A DNA stretch of 64,000 bases from an uncultured Prevotellaceae bacterium (GCA_900316475.1 ONDA01000001.1:52208-116207), one strand, 5' to 3'. Positions 56,301-63,482 are shown, counted from the stretch's first letter. Notes: a model not told the origin generated them from the letters alone. Numbers and translations: made by a program.

Positions 56301-57286
56301 CCGTTCGAAGCCTTGATCAGTATCTGCTCCGGCGTCTGGTACAGCCATTGGCGCACGGGCAGGATGTCCTCCCAGTCGCGGGCAGCCCCCTCATCGTCTG
56401 TCAGACGAGGGTAGGCCGTCATATACACCGCCGTGCCGGCTATCGGCCAGGAGCCGACGCCACCGCCCATACGGTCGCGGATCTCACCGCCCGTTCCCGT
56501 GGCGGCACCGTTGAAAGGCTCCACCGTCGTGGGGAAGTTGTGCGTCTCGGCCTTCAGCGAGATGACGCTCTCTATATCCTTCACCTGGAACCAGTCGCTC
56601 GTGCTCTGGTCTTTCGGTGCAAACTGCTCCACCACGGGACCTTGGGCGAAGGCCACGTTGTCCTTATAGGCTGAGAGGATCTTGTTAGGGTTCTCCTGTG
56701 TTGTCTTCTTGATCATCGCGAAGAGCGAACTCTCCATCTCCTTGCCGTCGATGATGAAGGTGCCGCCGAAGATCTTGTGGCGGCAGTGCTCGGAGTTAAT
56801 CTGGGCGAAGCCGAAGATCTCGCTGTCTGTCAGCGGACGGCCGTTCTGCTTCTCCAGTCCGTGCAGGTATTCTATCTCCTCGGGACTGAGGGCCAGACCT
56901 TCCTGCTCGTTGTATTCCTCCAGGTTCTCAACGTGCTTGATGGGTTCCGGCTTGATGTTGACGGTGAAGATGCGCTGGTCCAGACCGTCGTACATACGCT
57001 GTAGCATCTCGTCGTGCTCGGCGTCCTTGCTGTCAACGGCAAAGTACTCCTCGATACGGCGGATGCCTTTCAGACCCATGTTCTGGGTAATCTCTACGGC
57101 ATTGGTAGACCATGGCGTGACCATCTCGCGGCGCGGACCGACAAAGTAGCCGGGCAGACTGTCGCCGTCTGTCAGCTCTGCGTTGCCGTAGAGCCAGCAT
57201 AGTTCCTTGACTTCTTCCTGTGTGAGCTCGTGGTCCACCTCGGTGGCCACCACGCTCTGTTGTGGGGTTTTGAAAAAGCGAATCAT
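53294..57286 (-). CDS. purL: Phosphoribosylformylglycinamidine synthase, enlarged by repeat insertions
   Basis: The single-chain enzyme of purine synthesis converts FGAR, glutamine and ATP to FGAM. It has the N-terminal PurS-like domain, the two ATP-binding AIR-synthase-like halves (HCRHKIFGGTF, AETHNFPTTVEPFNGAATGTGGE split into its usual parts) and a C-terminal glutaminase with nucleophile Cys1147 (LGICNGCQLM) and the His of VAHGEGKF. At 1330 residues it is about 100 longer than single-chain relatives of about 1230. The excess is accounted for by three internal insertions (56150-56228; about 54360-54465; about 53712-53815) and a repeat-derived C-terminus. All keep the frame and fall between conserved blocks, so the enzyme is presumably active. 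The next gene upstream, an aminopeptidase, is in the same direction 12 bp away. Confidence 0.95.
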   Translation of the reverse strand: MIRFFKTPQQSVVATEVDHELTQEEVKELCWLYGNAELTDGDSLPGYFVGPRREMVTPWSTNAVEITQNMGLKGIRRIEEYFAVDSKDAEHDEMLQRMYDGLDQRIFTVNIKPEPIKHVENLEEYNEQEGLALSPEEIEYLHGLEKQNGRPLTDSEIFGFAQINSEHCRHKIFGGTFIIDGKEMESSLFAMIKKTTQENPNKILSAYKDNVAFAQGPVVEQFAPKDQSTSDWFQVKDIESVISLKAETHNFPTTVEPFNGAATGTGGEIRDRMGGGVGSWPIAGTAVYMTAYPRLTDDEGAARDWEDILPVRQWLYQTPEQILIKASNGASDFGNKFGQPLICGSVLTFEHQEAPLSSPEGDTNVLKSNEAPSGAVGGAPTKYAYDKVIMLAGGVGYGTKRDCLKKEPQKGNKVVVVGGDNYRIGLGGGSVSSVDTGRYSNGIELNAVQRANPEMQKRAYNLVRALCEEDVNPVVSIHDHGSAGHLNCLSELVEECGGEIDMTKLPIGDQTLSSKEIIANESQERMGLLIDEKHIDHVRKIAERERAPLYVVGETTGDAHFSFKQGDGVKPFDLDVAQMFGHSPKTIMRDNTVEHHYENVTYTQDKIEEYLERVLQLEAVACKDWLTNKVDRSVTGKIARQQCQGEIQLPLSDCGVVALDYRGKKGIATALGHAPQAGLADPAAGSVLSVAEALTNIVWAPLADGMYSLSLSANWMWPCRSQEGEDARLYAGVKALSDFCCELHINVPTGKDSLSLSQQYPNGEKIISPGTVIVSAGGEVSDIKKVVSPVLVNDKNASLYHIDFSFDEQRLGGSAFAQSLGKVGDDVPTVKNAEYFADAFMAVQQMIEKGWIMAGHDISAGGLITTLLEMCFANTKGGMHINLHDICKDGDVVKALFAENPGVVIEVSDVHKQEFKDFMEEQGVGFAKIGYPVEDSRSIVVVGGSGTAAAQPTEATERREKDSGTAAAQPTEATERKEKAEATELCFDIEGLRDVWYKTSYLLDRKQSFNGKAKERFENYKKQPIEMQFNKDFKGTLAQYGISADRREKTGIKAAIIREKGTNGEREMAYCLYLAGFDVKDVMMTDLISGRETLEEVNLIVFCGGFSNSDVLGSAKGWAGAFLFNPKAKDALDKFYARKDTLSLGICNGCQLMVELGLTESSELRTERYGYSQGDNSNHTSQVSPLRSQLKTKMLHNDSHKFESEFISLSIPQNNSVMFGSLSGTKLGLWVAHGEGKFLLPEAESKYNIIAKYNYHGYPGNPNGSDYDVAGICSADGRHLCMMPHLERAIFPWQNAWYPADRRQDEVTPWIEAFVNARKWIEKTLPSPSL
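53712..53815. repeat. CT/GA-rich insertion in the glutaminase domain of purL
   Basis: The stretch contains repeated CTGAGAGGTGAGACCTGAGAGG and CTCTCAGTTCTCAGTTCTGA type words in both orientations and codes about 30 residues (from ESSELRTERYGYSQ to SQLKTK) between MVELGL and MLHNDSHKFE. Similar CT-rich words are found at 6391-6422. Boundaries are approximate. Confidence 0.55.
54360..54465. repeat. Two direct copies of hairpin family A in purL, 60 bp unit
   Basis: Hairpins at 54385-54400 (AGCGGC, loop GGT, GCCGCT) and 54438-54456 (GCAGCGGCGGTGCCGCTGC) are each preceded by CGCCTCTGTTGGCTGT, the complement of the family tail. The spacing of the repeated unit is 54 bp. On the gene strand they code SGTAAAQPTEATERREKD and SGTAAAQPTEATERKEKA. 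The insertion lies in the linker before the glutaminase region. Confidence 0.85.
56150..56228. repeat. 79 bp palindromic element, copy 2, inside purL
   Basis: Same length and order of arms as at 52607-52685. It is read in the same frame, coding SSPEGDTNVL and EAPSGAVGGA between LTFEHQ and KYAYDKVIMLAGG. In the same sites of ordinary PurL proteins there is only a short loop. Confidence 0.85.
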
Positions 57287-57298
57287 CTCTTTTGCGTT

Positions 57299-59239
57299 TT
57301 ATTTTGTTGTTTGCATCATTCGTTGTAACTGTTCCTTCACCTGGGGCGACGTCGCCCTCTGGCTCATCAGCCTCACCACCGTCTGCTGGAATTCCGGGCG
57401 CCGGTTCTCGCGTAGCAGGTCCATGATACACTGCTCCAGGGTCTGCCGTTCGTTCTGCGGCATGTTCTCGGAGATGCTGATCATGTGGCTGATGCCGGTC
57501 TCCATAATCAGGGGGTTCTTCTCCTTGGTCATGTCGCGGTAGAGCTCGCCGAAGTAGCTGGGGGGGATGCGGCCCATGAGGTAGTTGTCGTGCAGCGTCT
57601 GCATCAGGGCGTAGCGGTTCACGTCGTCACGGGTGATGATGAGGCGCAGCGGCAGCTTCTGGGTGTAGGGGTCGTCGAGGGTGAACCGTCCGTAGCCGCG
57701 CCCGCTGTAGTTGGGGACGATGCTGCTGGGCTGCCGTCCTAACTTCATGGTCACCGTGGGCTGTGTCATGTCGATGGTGACGGTGCGGCTGTGGTCGAGG
57801 TCGTAGATGAGGCGTATGTCAAACTTCTGTCGCCAGAAGAGACCGCGGCCGTAGGGATCTTTCTGGCTGACGATGAGCTGGCCGTCGCGGTAGGAGGTGT
57901 GGATGACGGGCATTCCCTTCTGCTTCACCCAGACGTCGCTGAACTGACGGACACCGGCCTGCGGCGCCTGCTGGTCGATGATGGCGACGAGGTCGTCCCA
58001 CGAGGCACTCTTGTAGTAGTAGTCGCTGAGATACTGCTGCAGGGCGGTCTGCAGCTCCTTCTGGCCGACGATGTCTTCCAGGAGGCGCATCACCACCGGC
58101 GCCTTGTCGTAGATGATGTCGTCGAAGAGCTTCGTCGTGTGGTTCGGCTTGTCCTGTCGCTGGGCAATGGGGTGGGTGGATTCTTGGCGGTCGACGTCCA
58201 CGGCCCGTGCCTGGTAGGTGCTCAGGAAGTTCAGGTCGTAGTCGTTCTTCGACAGCTGCTGGCGTGTCATCTTCGAGGCCATGAAGTTGGCCAGCACCTC
58301 CGTCGTCCACGCTTCTCCGGCTTGCTTCTGCGTCACGATGCTGCCAAACCACTGGTGGGCTGTCTCGTGGGCTATCAGCTCCCGGCGCCGCAACTGCTCG
58401 TTATGCGACGGCTTCTCGCTGAGGAAGAGATGCTTGTCCGTCAGCAGCATGGCCCCGGGCAGCTCCATGCCGCCAGGCTGGTAGTCGGGCAGGATGACCA
58501 TGCTGAACGCCTCAAACGGGTATCTCACGCCGGTATAGCTCTCCATCCAGCGTAGCGACTGCGAGGCCTCTTCGATGATCTTCGGTAGCTGCTTCACCTT
58601 CTCCGGCGCCTGCTCGCGGTGCAGCACGCTCATCTGGTAGCCTTCGCGCGTCCGTTGCTGCAACTCCTCGAAACGGCCGGCGACGAAGGCGTAGAGTGAG
58701 GTGGGGATGGGGGTGCTGCTGTCGCTTGCTATGGTCTTCCAGTCCTTGGGGACGTTCATCTGCGTCGTGAACTGCGCCCGCAGGTCGGGCTGGTCGAAAC
58801 AGGGAAAGCACTGCTGGGCCTGGCCGGGGGCAAACAGGGTGTACACATAGTCGCCCTGGCGGTTCAGGGCTTTGTCGTGACAGACAAAGTTCATCTCGAT
58901 GCTGTTAAGACCCTTCTTCGTCATCTTCTGCGGTATGATGATGTGCTCGTTCTTCATCCCTGCCACGCGCTTCTTGCCGTTGACGAGACAGGCGCCGGAG
59001 AAACGGCCCTGGAAGTCGAGGACGACGACGGCCTTCTCAGCGAGGAAAAAGCTGATGATGGCTGTCCCGTGGACGCGCTCCTTCTGCGTGGCGGGTATGT
59101 TGAAAGTCAGGTCGTAGCTCACGTTGGAGATGGTTCTCGTCCTGTAGTCAGCCAACGTTTTCGTGACGCCCTTTTCAAAACTCTGTGCGCCTGCAGCGAT
59201 GGTCAGCAGGCAGAGTAGCATGGTCAGTATATGCTTCAT
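57299..59239 (-). CDS. M1-family zinc aminopeptidase, secreted
   Basis: A 646-residue protein with a signal peptide (to about residue 18, ending AAGA). The M1 core shows the exopeptidase motif as GGMELPGAML (variant of GAMEN) and the zinc site HETAH (His291, Glu292, His295), with the third ligand in AWTTEVLANFMASK. The N-terminal beta domain has VSYDLTFNIPATQKERVHGT. It would cleave N-terminal residues from peptides in the periplasm or outside. A promoter with TACCTTTG precedes it. It lies 12 bp upstream of purL in the same direction, although a functional link is not apparent. Confidence 0.88.
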   Translation of the reverse strand: MKHILTMLLCLLTIAAGAQSFEKGVTKTLADYRTRTISNVSYDLTFNIPATQKERVHGTAIISFFLAEKAVVVLDFQGRFSGACLVNGKKRVAGMKNEHIIIPQKMTKKGLNSIEMNFVCHDKALNRQGDYVYTLFAPGQAQQCFPCFDQPDLRAQFTTQMNVPKDWKTIASDSSTPIPTSLYAFVAGRFEELQQRTREGYQMSVLHREQAPEKVKQLPKIIEEASQSLRWMESYTGVRYPFEAFSMVILPDYQPGGMELPGAMLLTDKHLFLSEKPSHNEQLRRRELIAHETAHQWFGSIVTQKQAGEAWTTEVLANFMASKMTRQQLSKNDYDLNFLSTYQARAVDVDRQESTHPIAQRQDKPNHTTKLFDDIIYDKAPVVMRLLEDIVGQKELQTALQQYLSDYYYKSASWDDLVAIIDQQAPQAGVRQFSDVWVKQKGMPVIHTSYRDGQLIVSQKDPYGRGLFWRQKFDIRLIYDLDHSRTVTIDMTQPTVTMKLGRQPSSIVPNYSGRGYGRFTLDDPYTQKLPLRLIITRDDVNRYALMQTLHDNYLMGRIPPSYFGELYRDMTKEKNPLIMETGISHMISISENMPQNERQTLEQCIMDLLRENRRPEFQQTVVRLMSQRATSPQVKEQLQRMMQTTK

Positions 59240-59255
59240 TGCTGTAATTTGGCTA

Positions 59256-59263
59256 CAAAGGTA
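59256..59263 (-). promoter_or_regulatory. -7 box of the aminopeptidase promoter
   Basis: The complement reads TACCTTTG, 17 bp before the start codon at 59239. The -33 region is AT-rich without an exact TTTG. It may also drive purL. Confidence 0.65.
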
Positions 59264-59305
59264 CGAAAAATTTTTTAAATAAACATAAAGAAATCAACTA
59301 TTCGC

Positions 59306-59334
59306 TTGTTTTGTCCGCTCAATGACTAATTTTG
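59306..59334 (+). promoter_or_regulatory. Promoter of the OmpA-family lipoprotein gene
   Basis: TAATTTTG at 59327-59334 matches the -7 consensus. An upstream TTG at 59306-59308 gives an 18 bp spacer, slightly short. The leader to the ATG at 59390 would be about 50 nt. Confidence 0.6.
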
Positions 59335-59389
59335 CACCCGTTAACGTGTGCGCCAAGGGCGCTTATTTATTCACAAAACAGAAAATGGT

Positions 59390-60241
59390 ATGAAAAAGAT
59401 TGTAATCATGAACCTTGCACTGGCAGCTCTGATGCTGACCAGCTGCGCCAGTAAAAAGGCACTGACAGAGTGCCAGACGGAGAACAAGTCGCTGACGGCG
59501 TCGCTTCAGTCTACTAGGGAGGACTTGGCAGGCAAGAATGCCCGCATCGCCAGCCTCGAAGAGCAGATAGCCTCGCAGAAGCAGGCTTTGGAGGCTTCTA
59601 AGAAAGCCTATCAGGCTCTGCAGTCGTCGCTCGACAAGAGCTTGACCAACGCCTCGCAGAACAACATCTCTATCGAGAAGCTCGTCGACCAGATTAACGA
59701 GTCTAACCAGTACATCCGCCACCTCGTAGAGGTGAAGTCGAAGAGCGACTCACTGAACCTCGTCCTGCAGAACAACCTCACCCGCTCGCTCTCGAAGGAG
59801 GAACTGAAGGAGGTCGACGTGCAGGTGCTCAAGGGTGTCGTCTATATCTCCCTGGCCGACAACATGCTCTATAAGAGTGGTTCTTACGAGATTAACGACC
59901 GTGCCGCCGAGACACTGTCGAAGATTGCTAAGATCATCAAGGACTATAAGGACTATGACGTGCTCATCGAGGGTAACACCGACGACGTGCCCATCACGCG
60001 CGAGAACATCCGCAACAACTGGGACCTCTCTTGTCTCCGTGCCTCCAGCGTCGTCCAGGCTCTACAGACGAAGTATGGCGTAGACCCGAAGCGTCTCACT
60101 GCCGGTGGCCGTGGCGAGTACAACCCCATTGCCGACAACGCAACGGCTACGGGCAAGCAGCGCAACCGCCGCACGCAGATTATCATCACGCCGAAGCTCG
60201 ACGAGTTCATGGATCTCATCGGCCAGGCTCCGAAAGAATAG
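59390..60241 (+). CDS. OmpA-family peptidoglycan-associated lipoprotein
   Basis: A 283-residue lipoprotein. ATG 59390 is chosen because it starts the signal peptide MKKIVIMNLALAALMLTSC, whose Cys is the lipid site; the frame is open to 59348. Residues 30-140 are a coiled coil (TECQTENKSLTASLQSTRED). Residues about 155-275 are the OmpA C-terminal domain, with the peptidoglycan-binding pattern IEGNTDDVPITRENIRNNWD and ALQTKYGVDPKRLTAGGRGE. It would tie the outer membrane to the cell wall. It has its own promoter and terminator. Confidence 0.9.
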   Translation: MKKIVIMNLALAALMLTSCASKKALTECQTENKSLTASLQSTREDLAGKNARIASLEEQIASQKQALEASKKAYQALQSSLDKSLTNASQNNISIEKLVDQINESNQYIRHLVEVKSKSDSLNLVLQNNLTRSLSKEELKEVDVQVLKGVVYISLADNMLYKSGSYEINDRAAETLSKIAKIIKDYKDYDVLIEGNTDDVPITRENIRNNWDLSCLRASSVVQALQTKYGVDPKRLTAGGRGEYNPIADNATATGKQRNRRTQIIITPKLDEFMDLIGQAPKE

Positions 60242-60283
60242 CTTTTTAGTTATCATTTGATTTTTTTTGTCTATTAAGTTGGG

Positions 60284-60316
60284 AGAGGGGATGTCGTGAT
60301 GACATCCCCTCTTTTT
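60284..60316. terminator. Terminator after the OmpA-family gene, shared with the convergent small gene
   Basis: AGAGGGGATGTC / GACATCCCCTCT form a perfect 12 bp stem with loop GTGAT, followed by TTTTT on the + strand. The stop codon of the convergent 51-residue gene is 8 bp to the right. Confidence 0.88.
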
Positions 60317-60324
60317 CTCCTCCC

Positions 60325-60480
60325 TCAAATCGCATTGTCAATATTCTCCTCGTCGAACCCCGGGCTGACGGGCAATGACTTGCCGTCGCTGCTCAGGACG
60401 TTCTGCGAACCGGCAAGCAGCGTGTGGGGCGTTATGGGTATCAGCATAGTGACGGGTATGGTGTATGTTTTTTTCTTCAT
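60325..60480 (-). CDS. Small protein of 51 residues, conserved-looking Bacteroidales type
   Basis: The product starts MKKKTYTIPVTMLIPITPHT, continues LLAGSQNVLSSDGKSL, and ends FDEENIDNAI. A strong ribosome binding site, GGAGGAA (complement of 60486-60492), lies 5 bp before the ATG, unusually good for this phylum. The gene starts 12 bp after the stop of the secreted protein gene at 60493-61674, so the two form an operon. Bacteroidales genomes often have such short proteins: a lysine-rich start, a Tyr-x-x-Pro motif, a leucine-rich middle and an acidic end. Their function is unknown. It has no membrane helix or clear signal peptide. Confidence 0.75.
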   Translation of the reverse strand: MKKKTYTIPVTMLIPITPHTLLAGSQNVLSSDGKSLPVSPGFDEENIDNAI

Positions 60481-60492
60481 GGCTCTTCCTCC

Positions 60493-61674
60493 TTATCTGA
60501 TGATGATTTTCTTTCCGTCTTTGATATAGATGCCTTGCCGCGTGGGCTGTGTGCTGTATCGCCGACCGTCGGGGGCATACCATCTGCCGTCGGTAGGTGC
60601 TGCCTCTATCATGTCGATGACCGTCGCATCGTCGTCAATCATCAGACGGGCCGTTGTGGTGCCTGGCACGGTAAAGTAGGCGCGTAGTCCTTTCAGCGTG
60701 GTGCTGCCACTGGCTCGCTTCAGCTTGCCGCTGGCTGTCAGGAAAAGACCGCCAGCACCGATGTCCGTAGGGTCGAAGATGCCAATCATACTGGCACCGT
60801 TATGGGTTACCGTCCTTGTATTGCTGGCGATATCGCTTTTCAGATTAACCAAGGTGAAGGTCGGGTTCTCTGCCTCCTGGGCCAGTTTGACAAGGAAGGG
60901 CGTGCCGGCTGTTATCGTGTCTGCCGTCGCAAAGGTCAGTACGTTTTCGCTAAAGCCGCTGAACGTCCGCAGACTGACGTTGCTTACAGCATTTCCCGTA
61001 GCCTGTGCAATAGTGTTCTTACCTGTGTTAAACGGCAGGCAGAGCGTGTTCCAGACGCCTGCCGCCAGTGTACGTCCCACCGTTACATCCGCCACCTTCG
61101 TTTCCAAAACATTTACAGCTGATTCACTGAGCGTTACATGGTCGGCTGTGGAGATAACAACGTCGTCGAGGACAAAATAACCCCCATTTGTGCTGATTAA
61201 TGTGATGGTTAATGATGTGGCTTTACTGACGCCGATGAGTTTTAGTGTTTTGTCGGTAAAAACTTGTGATTCTTCTTCTATAGTGGTTCTCCATATGTTT
61301 TTGCCATTGGGAAACCTGCCACCTCCGTTGATGGTTACAGAGAATCTGGCGTAGTTGTTGTTTGTGTTAGCGCACCTGATGGTCATCACAGCATTGCAAG
61401 TTTTGGTGAGGTTAGAGAATGTTGGCGTAGTGGCATAAGAATTGCCATAGTCATTATTGACATATTCTAATTTGATGGTTCCTGAATAGGCACCTGCGCC
61501 AGTGCTGCATCCGTGAACTGTCCAACCATTCTTCTCTGAAGTGGTATAGTTCGCAGTAAGTCCCGTAAACCCCGAGAAGTCCTCGTTGATAATGTACCCT
61601 GTTGTCGCCTCAGCCGTGGCGCACGTAGCACCGAGCAGTAGTGTCAACAGGGCATGCCTGTAAATCTGTTTCAT
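60493..61674 (-). CDS. Secreted protein with a C-terminal sorting-like tail, function unknown
   Basis: A 393-residue protein with a signal peptide (to about residue 23, ending AEAT). Residues 25-175 look like a jelly-roll domain (YIINEDFSGFTG, GGYFVLDDVVIST). A central beta-rich region (LAAGVWNTLCLPFNTGKNT, about 205-360) is of a type seen in many Prevotella surface proteins. The tail GRWYAPDGRRYSTQPTRQGI, ending YIKDGKKIIIR, is typical of secreted Bacteroidales proteins and resembles type IX sorting domains. A -7 box lies 30 bp upstream of the start. Binding or structural function is likely, but no enzyme motif is seen. Confidence 0.75.
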   Translation of the reverse strand: MKQIYRHALLTLLLGATCATAEATTGYIINEDFSGFTGLTANYTTSEKNGWTVHGCSTGAGAYSGTIKLEYVNNDYGNSYATTPTFSNLTKTCNAVMTIRCANTNNNYARFSVTINGGGRFPNGKNIWRTTIEEESQVFTDKTLKLIGVSKATSLTITLISTNGGYFVLDDVVISTADHVTLSESAVNVLETKVADVTVGRTLAAGVWNTLCLPFNTGKNTIAQATGNAVSNVSLRTFSGFSENVLTFATADTITAGTPFLVKLAQEAENPTFTLVNLKSDIASNTRTVTHNGASMIGIFDPTDIGAGGLFLTASGKLKRASGSTTLKGLRAYFTVPGTTTARLMIDDDATVIDMIEAAPTDGRWYAPDGRRYSTQPTRQGIYIKDGKKIIIR

Positions 61675-61703
61675 GTATTAATGTTATTTTGGTTTTGAGC
61701 TGG

Positions 61704-61711
61704 CAAAGTTA
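61704..61711 (-). promoter_or_regulatory. -7 box for the secreted protein and small protein genes
   Basis: The complement reads TAACTTTG, 30 bp before the start codon at 61674. No exact TTTG is found at -33. Confidence 0.65.
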
Positions 61712-61805
61712 TAAACTTTTTTTCATATAACAGCTATTTTGTCCCAAAATTTCATTCATTTTTTCGTTTATTGCCCTAAATCATACTACTTTTCTGTCTT
61801 ATCAG

Positions 61806-61837
61806 TTTGTATAATTAGGAAATTATATGTATGTTTG
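61806..61837 (+). promoter_or_regulatory. Promoter of transposase copy 2
   Basis: TTTG at 61806-61809 and TATGTTTG at 61830-61837 are separated by 20 bp, a full match to the Bacteroidetes consensus. The ATG follows 25 bp after the -7 box. Confidence 0.8.
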
Positions 61838-61862
61838 CACACGAAATGTGAACTGAAGCGAT

Positions 61863-62981
61863 ATGACAGACAAGGAGAAATGGCAATGGCAGGAACCGGG
61901 CACCGCCTGGAAAGGTGCTGCCCTGTATCATATCACCATGACGGTGACCGACCGCCAGCCCGTCCTGGGCGCGCTCATCACCCCTTACGACGACCCTGCA
62001 AAGACATTCGTGCAGCGAACGGCCTTAGGCGATGCGCTGGTGGACTGCTTGATGAGCATACCGCGGCACCACCCGGAAGTGAAGGTGCTGCATTTCTGCC
62101 TTATGCCCGACCATCTGCACGCCGTGCTGTATGTACAGCGGTCCATGCCCAAGGGCATCGGGACGGTAGCGAGGGGCTTTTGGCAGGCGGCGAAGAAGCT
62201 GGGCCGGGCCTGCTCCGCCCCCTGCTCCCCCTCTTCCTCCGCCCCCTGCTCCCCCTCTTCCTCCGCCCCTTCTTTCATTATCCCGAATACCATTCGGGAA
62301 GAACTAAAAGAAGAGAGCCGACAACTGCAGGCCCTCGCCGCCACACTCCGCGAGCAGATGGGCGACGAGGCCTACTACCGCCTTGCCCCAGTGTTTGCAG
62401 AGATGCCTTTCATCCGCCCAATGGCTCACTACTCACAACTGCCCAACACCATCCGCTACATAGACATGAACCCCCAGCGGCTGGCTACCAAACGCCTGAA
62501 GCCAGGCTTCTTCCGCGTACAGAAGAGCATCGGCATAGGCGACAGAAGCTATGACGGCGTGGGGAATGTGGCACTGCTGATGAACGAGCGCTTTGCCACC
62601 GTGCATGTACGCCGACTGCTGGTGGAGCAGGCTGTCCATGGCAATGCCGAACCGCTGCGCAACTACAAGAACGGCTGTGTGCTGCAGGCTCGTGGAGGTG
62701 TGGTGATGGTATCACCATTCATATCTCCAGACGAGAAGCAGGTGATGCAGGTCCTACTACGTGAACGGCATCCGTTTATTCTCCTGACAGACAACGGCTT
62801 CCGCGACTACTACAAGCCCGCCGACGCTCTTTTCGATGCGTGCGCCGAAGGAAGACTGCTGATCCTTAGTCCATGGCCGTATGACAGCGGGAAACGACAC
62901 ATCAGCCGTGCTGACTGTGTAGCCCTTAACGCTATGGCTGAGGAGATTGCGGAGCAGGGAACGGCCCTGGGTACTGAATAA
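61863..62981 (+). CDS. REP-associated Y1 transposase (RAYT) with extra C-terminal domain, copy 2
   Basis: A 372-residue relative of the transposase at 27503-28795. The Y1 core has YHITMTVTDRQPVLG, the HUH motif LMPDHLHAVLY (His84, His86) and the candidate catalytic tyrosine Tyr190 (MAHYSQLPNTIRYIDMNP). A low-complexity segment (SAPCSPSSSAPCSPSSSAP, about residues 117-138) interrupts the core at the same place as in copy 1. It is followed by a hairpin in the DNA. The C-terminal domain (about residues 230-365: GGVVMVSPFISPDEKQVM, LFDACAEGRLLILSPW) is shared with copy 1 and resembles DprA/Smf. Unlike copy 1 it has its own promoter. Confidence 0.85.
   Translation: MTDKEKWQWQEPGTAWKGAALYHITMTVTDRQPVLGALITPYDDPAKTFVQRTALGDALVDCLMSIPRHHPEVKVLHFCLMPDHLHAVLYVQRSMPKGIGTVARGFWQAAKKLGRACSAPCSPSSSAPCSPSSSAPSFIIPNTIREELKEESRQLQALAATLREQMGDEAYYRLAPVFAEMPFIRPMAHYSQLPNTIRYIDMNPQRLATKRLKPGFFRVQKSIGIGDRSYDGVGNVALLMNERFATVHVRRLLVEQAVHGNAEPLRNYKNGCVLQARGGVVMVSPFISPDEKQVMQVLLRERHPFILLTDNGFRDYYKPADALFDACAEGRLLILSPWPYDSGKRHISRADCVALNAMAEEIAEQGTALGTE
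62208..62275 (+). repeat. 24 bp tandem repeat in transposase copy 2
   Basis: Two complete units opening TCCGCCCCCTGCTCCCCCTC, and part of a third, code the Ser/Ala/Pro/Cys-rich stretch. The composition is close to that of the spacer between the inverted hairpins in pulA (26880-26960). Confidence 0.75.
62281..62299. repeat. Hairpin with 8 bp stem and ACC loop inside transposase copy 2
   Basis: TCCCGAATACCATTCGGGA has exactly the geometry of hairpin family A (8-3-8, loop ACC) but a different stem. It follows the tandem repeat directly. I saw no second copy in the window. Confidence 0.65.
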
Positions 62982-63054
62982 GAAAGTAATAGGTGACACC
63001 TCTTACACCTGGCACTTAACTTGCTGAATTTCAAGATGGTTTTTCCAGAGGGGA

Positions 63055-63090
63055 GTCACACCAATGGTCACACCAATAGTCACACCAATG
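63055..63090 (+). repeat. 12 bp tandem repeat, left array
   Basis: Three units of GTCACACCAATG (the second ends in A) in the untranslated region after transposase copy 2. They stand to the left of the 21 bp repeat array, mirrored by another 12 bp array on its right. Confidence 0.85.
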
Positions 63091-63110
63091 ATTGTATCGG
63101 TGGGCACAAC

Positions 63111-63211
63111 ACGTCACGGCCGCTGGTGAAAATTTCACGCCTATATTTTTTCACGAGAGGCCGGTATTTTTTCACGAGAGGCCGGTATTTTTTCACGAGA
63201 GGCCGTGACGT
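63111..63211. repeat. 21 bp repeat array, copy site 3, inverted arrangement
   Basis: One unit points right (63117-63137) and three point left (63143-63163, 63164-63184, 63185-63205). The last two are identical. Outer arms ACGTCACGGCC / GGCCGTGACGT close the structure. The leftward units match the repeats at 10358 and 30769. Confidence 0.85.
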
Positions 63212-63228
63212 TTTTTGGTGTCAGGTGT

Positions 63229-63264
63229 GGTGCGGGTGTTGGTGTGGGTGTTGGTGTGGGTGTT
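63229..63264 (+). repeat. 12 bp tandem repeat, right array
   Basis: Three units of GGTGTGGGTGTT (the first has C for T at position 5) follow the inverted array. The complement, AACACCCACACC, is partly like the left array unit, so the two arrays could pair imperfectly across the 21 bp repeats. Confidence 0.8.
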
Positions 63265-63450
63265 GGTGCTACCAGACGCCGGTGTAACTGCCTGATAGTC
63301 AGCGGCAGGTGCGCCGGGTGTCACCGACTTTCGCGGTTTGGACGGTAGTGCGGGCGCGCGTATGAGAAGACGACAATCGTAAGAGCGGCTCGTAGGGCGC
63401 TGGCTGTCAGCGACTTGGCAATTTAGGATTCCGGCGGAGCCCCGTCGGCG

Positions 63451-63482
63451 CTTGCACCGTTCGCTCTTTCTCCGTAACTTTG
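63451..63482 (+). promoter_or_regulatory. Upstream promoter before the presumed rRNA leader (P1)
   Basis: CTTG at 63451-63454 and TAACTTTG at 63475-63482 have a 20 bp spacer. No coding gene follows, so it would be the first of two promoters for the same stable RNA transcript, or start a short RNA. The 488 bp between the 12 bp array and 63771 otherwise hold GC-rich sequence without a supported gene. Confidence 0.55.

Noticed and set aside
60296-60529. Rightward reading frame of 77 codons
   Set aside because: It starts in the terminator loop and is antisense to the better supported 51-residue gene with its ribosome binding site.
61739-62554. Rightward reading frame of 271 codons overlapping transposase copy 2
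   Set aside because: It starts upstream of the -7 box and runs out of frame through the transposase. The Y1 motifs are found only in the frame starting at 61863.
63111-63211. CRISPR array
   Set aside because: The 21 bp units are contiguous, without unique spacers, partly inverted, and no cas genes are present.
63021-63287. Rightward reading frame of 88 codons (YFFTRGR repeats)
   Set aside because: It spans the tandem and inverted repeats only. Openness is explained by unit lengths that are multiples of three.
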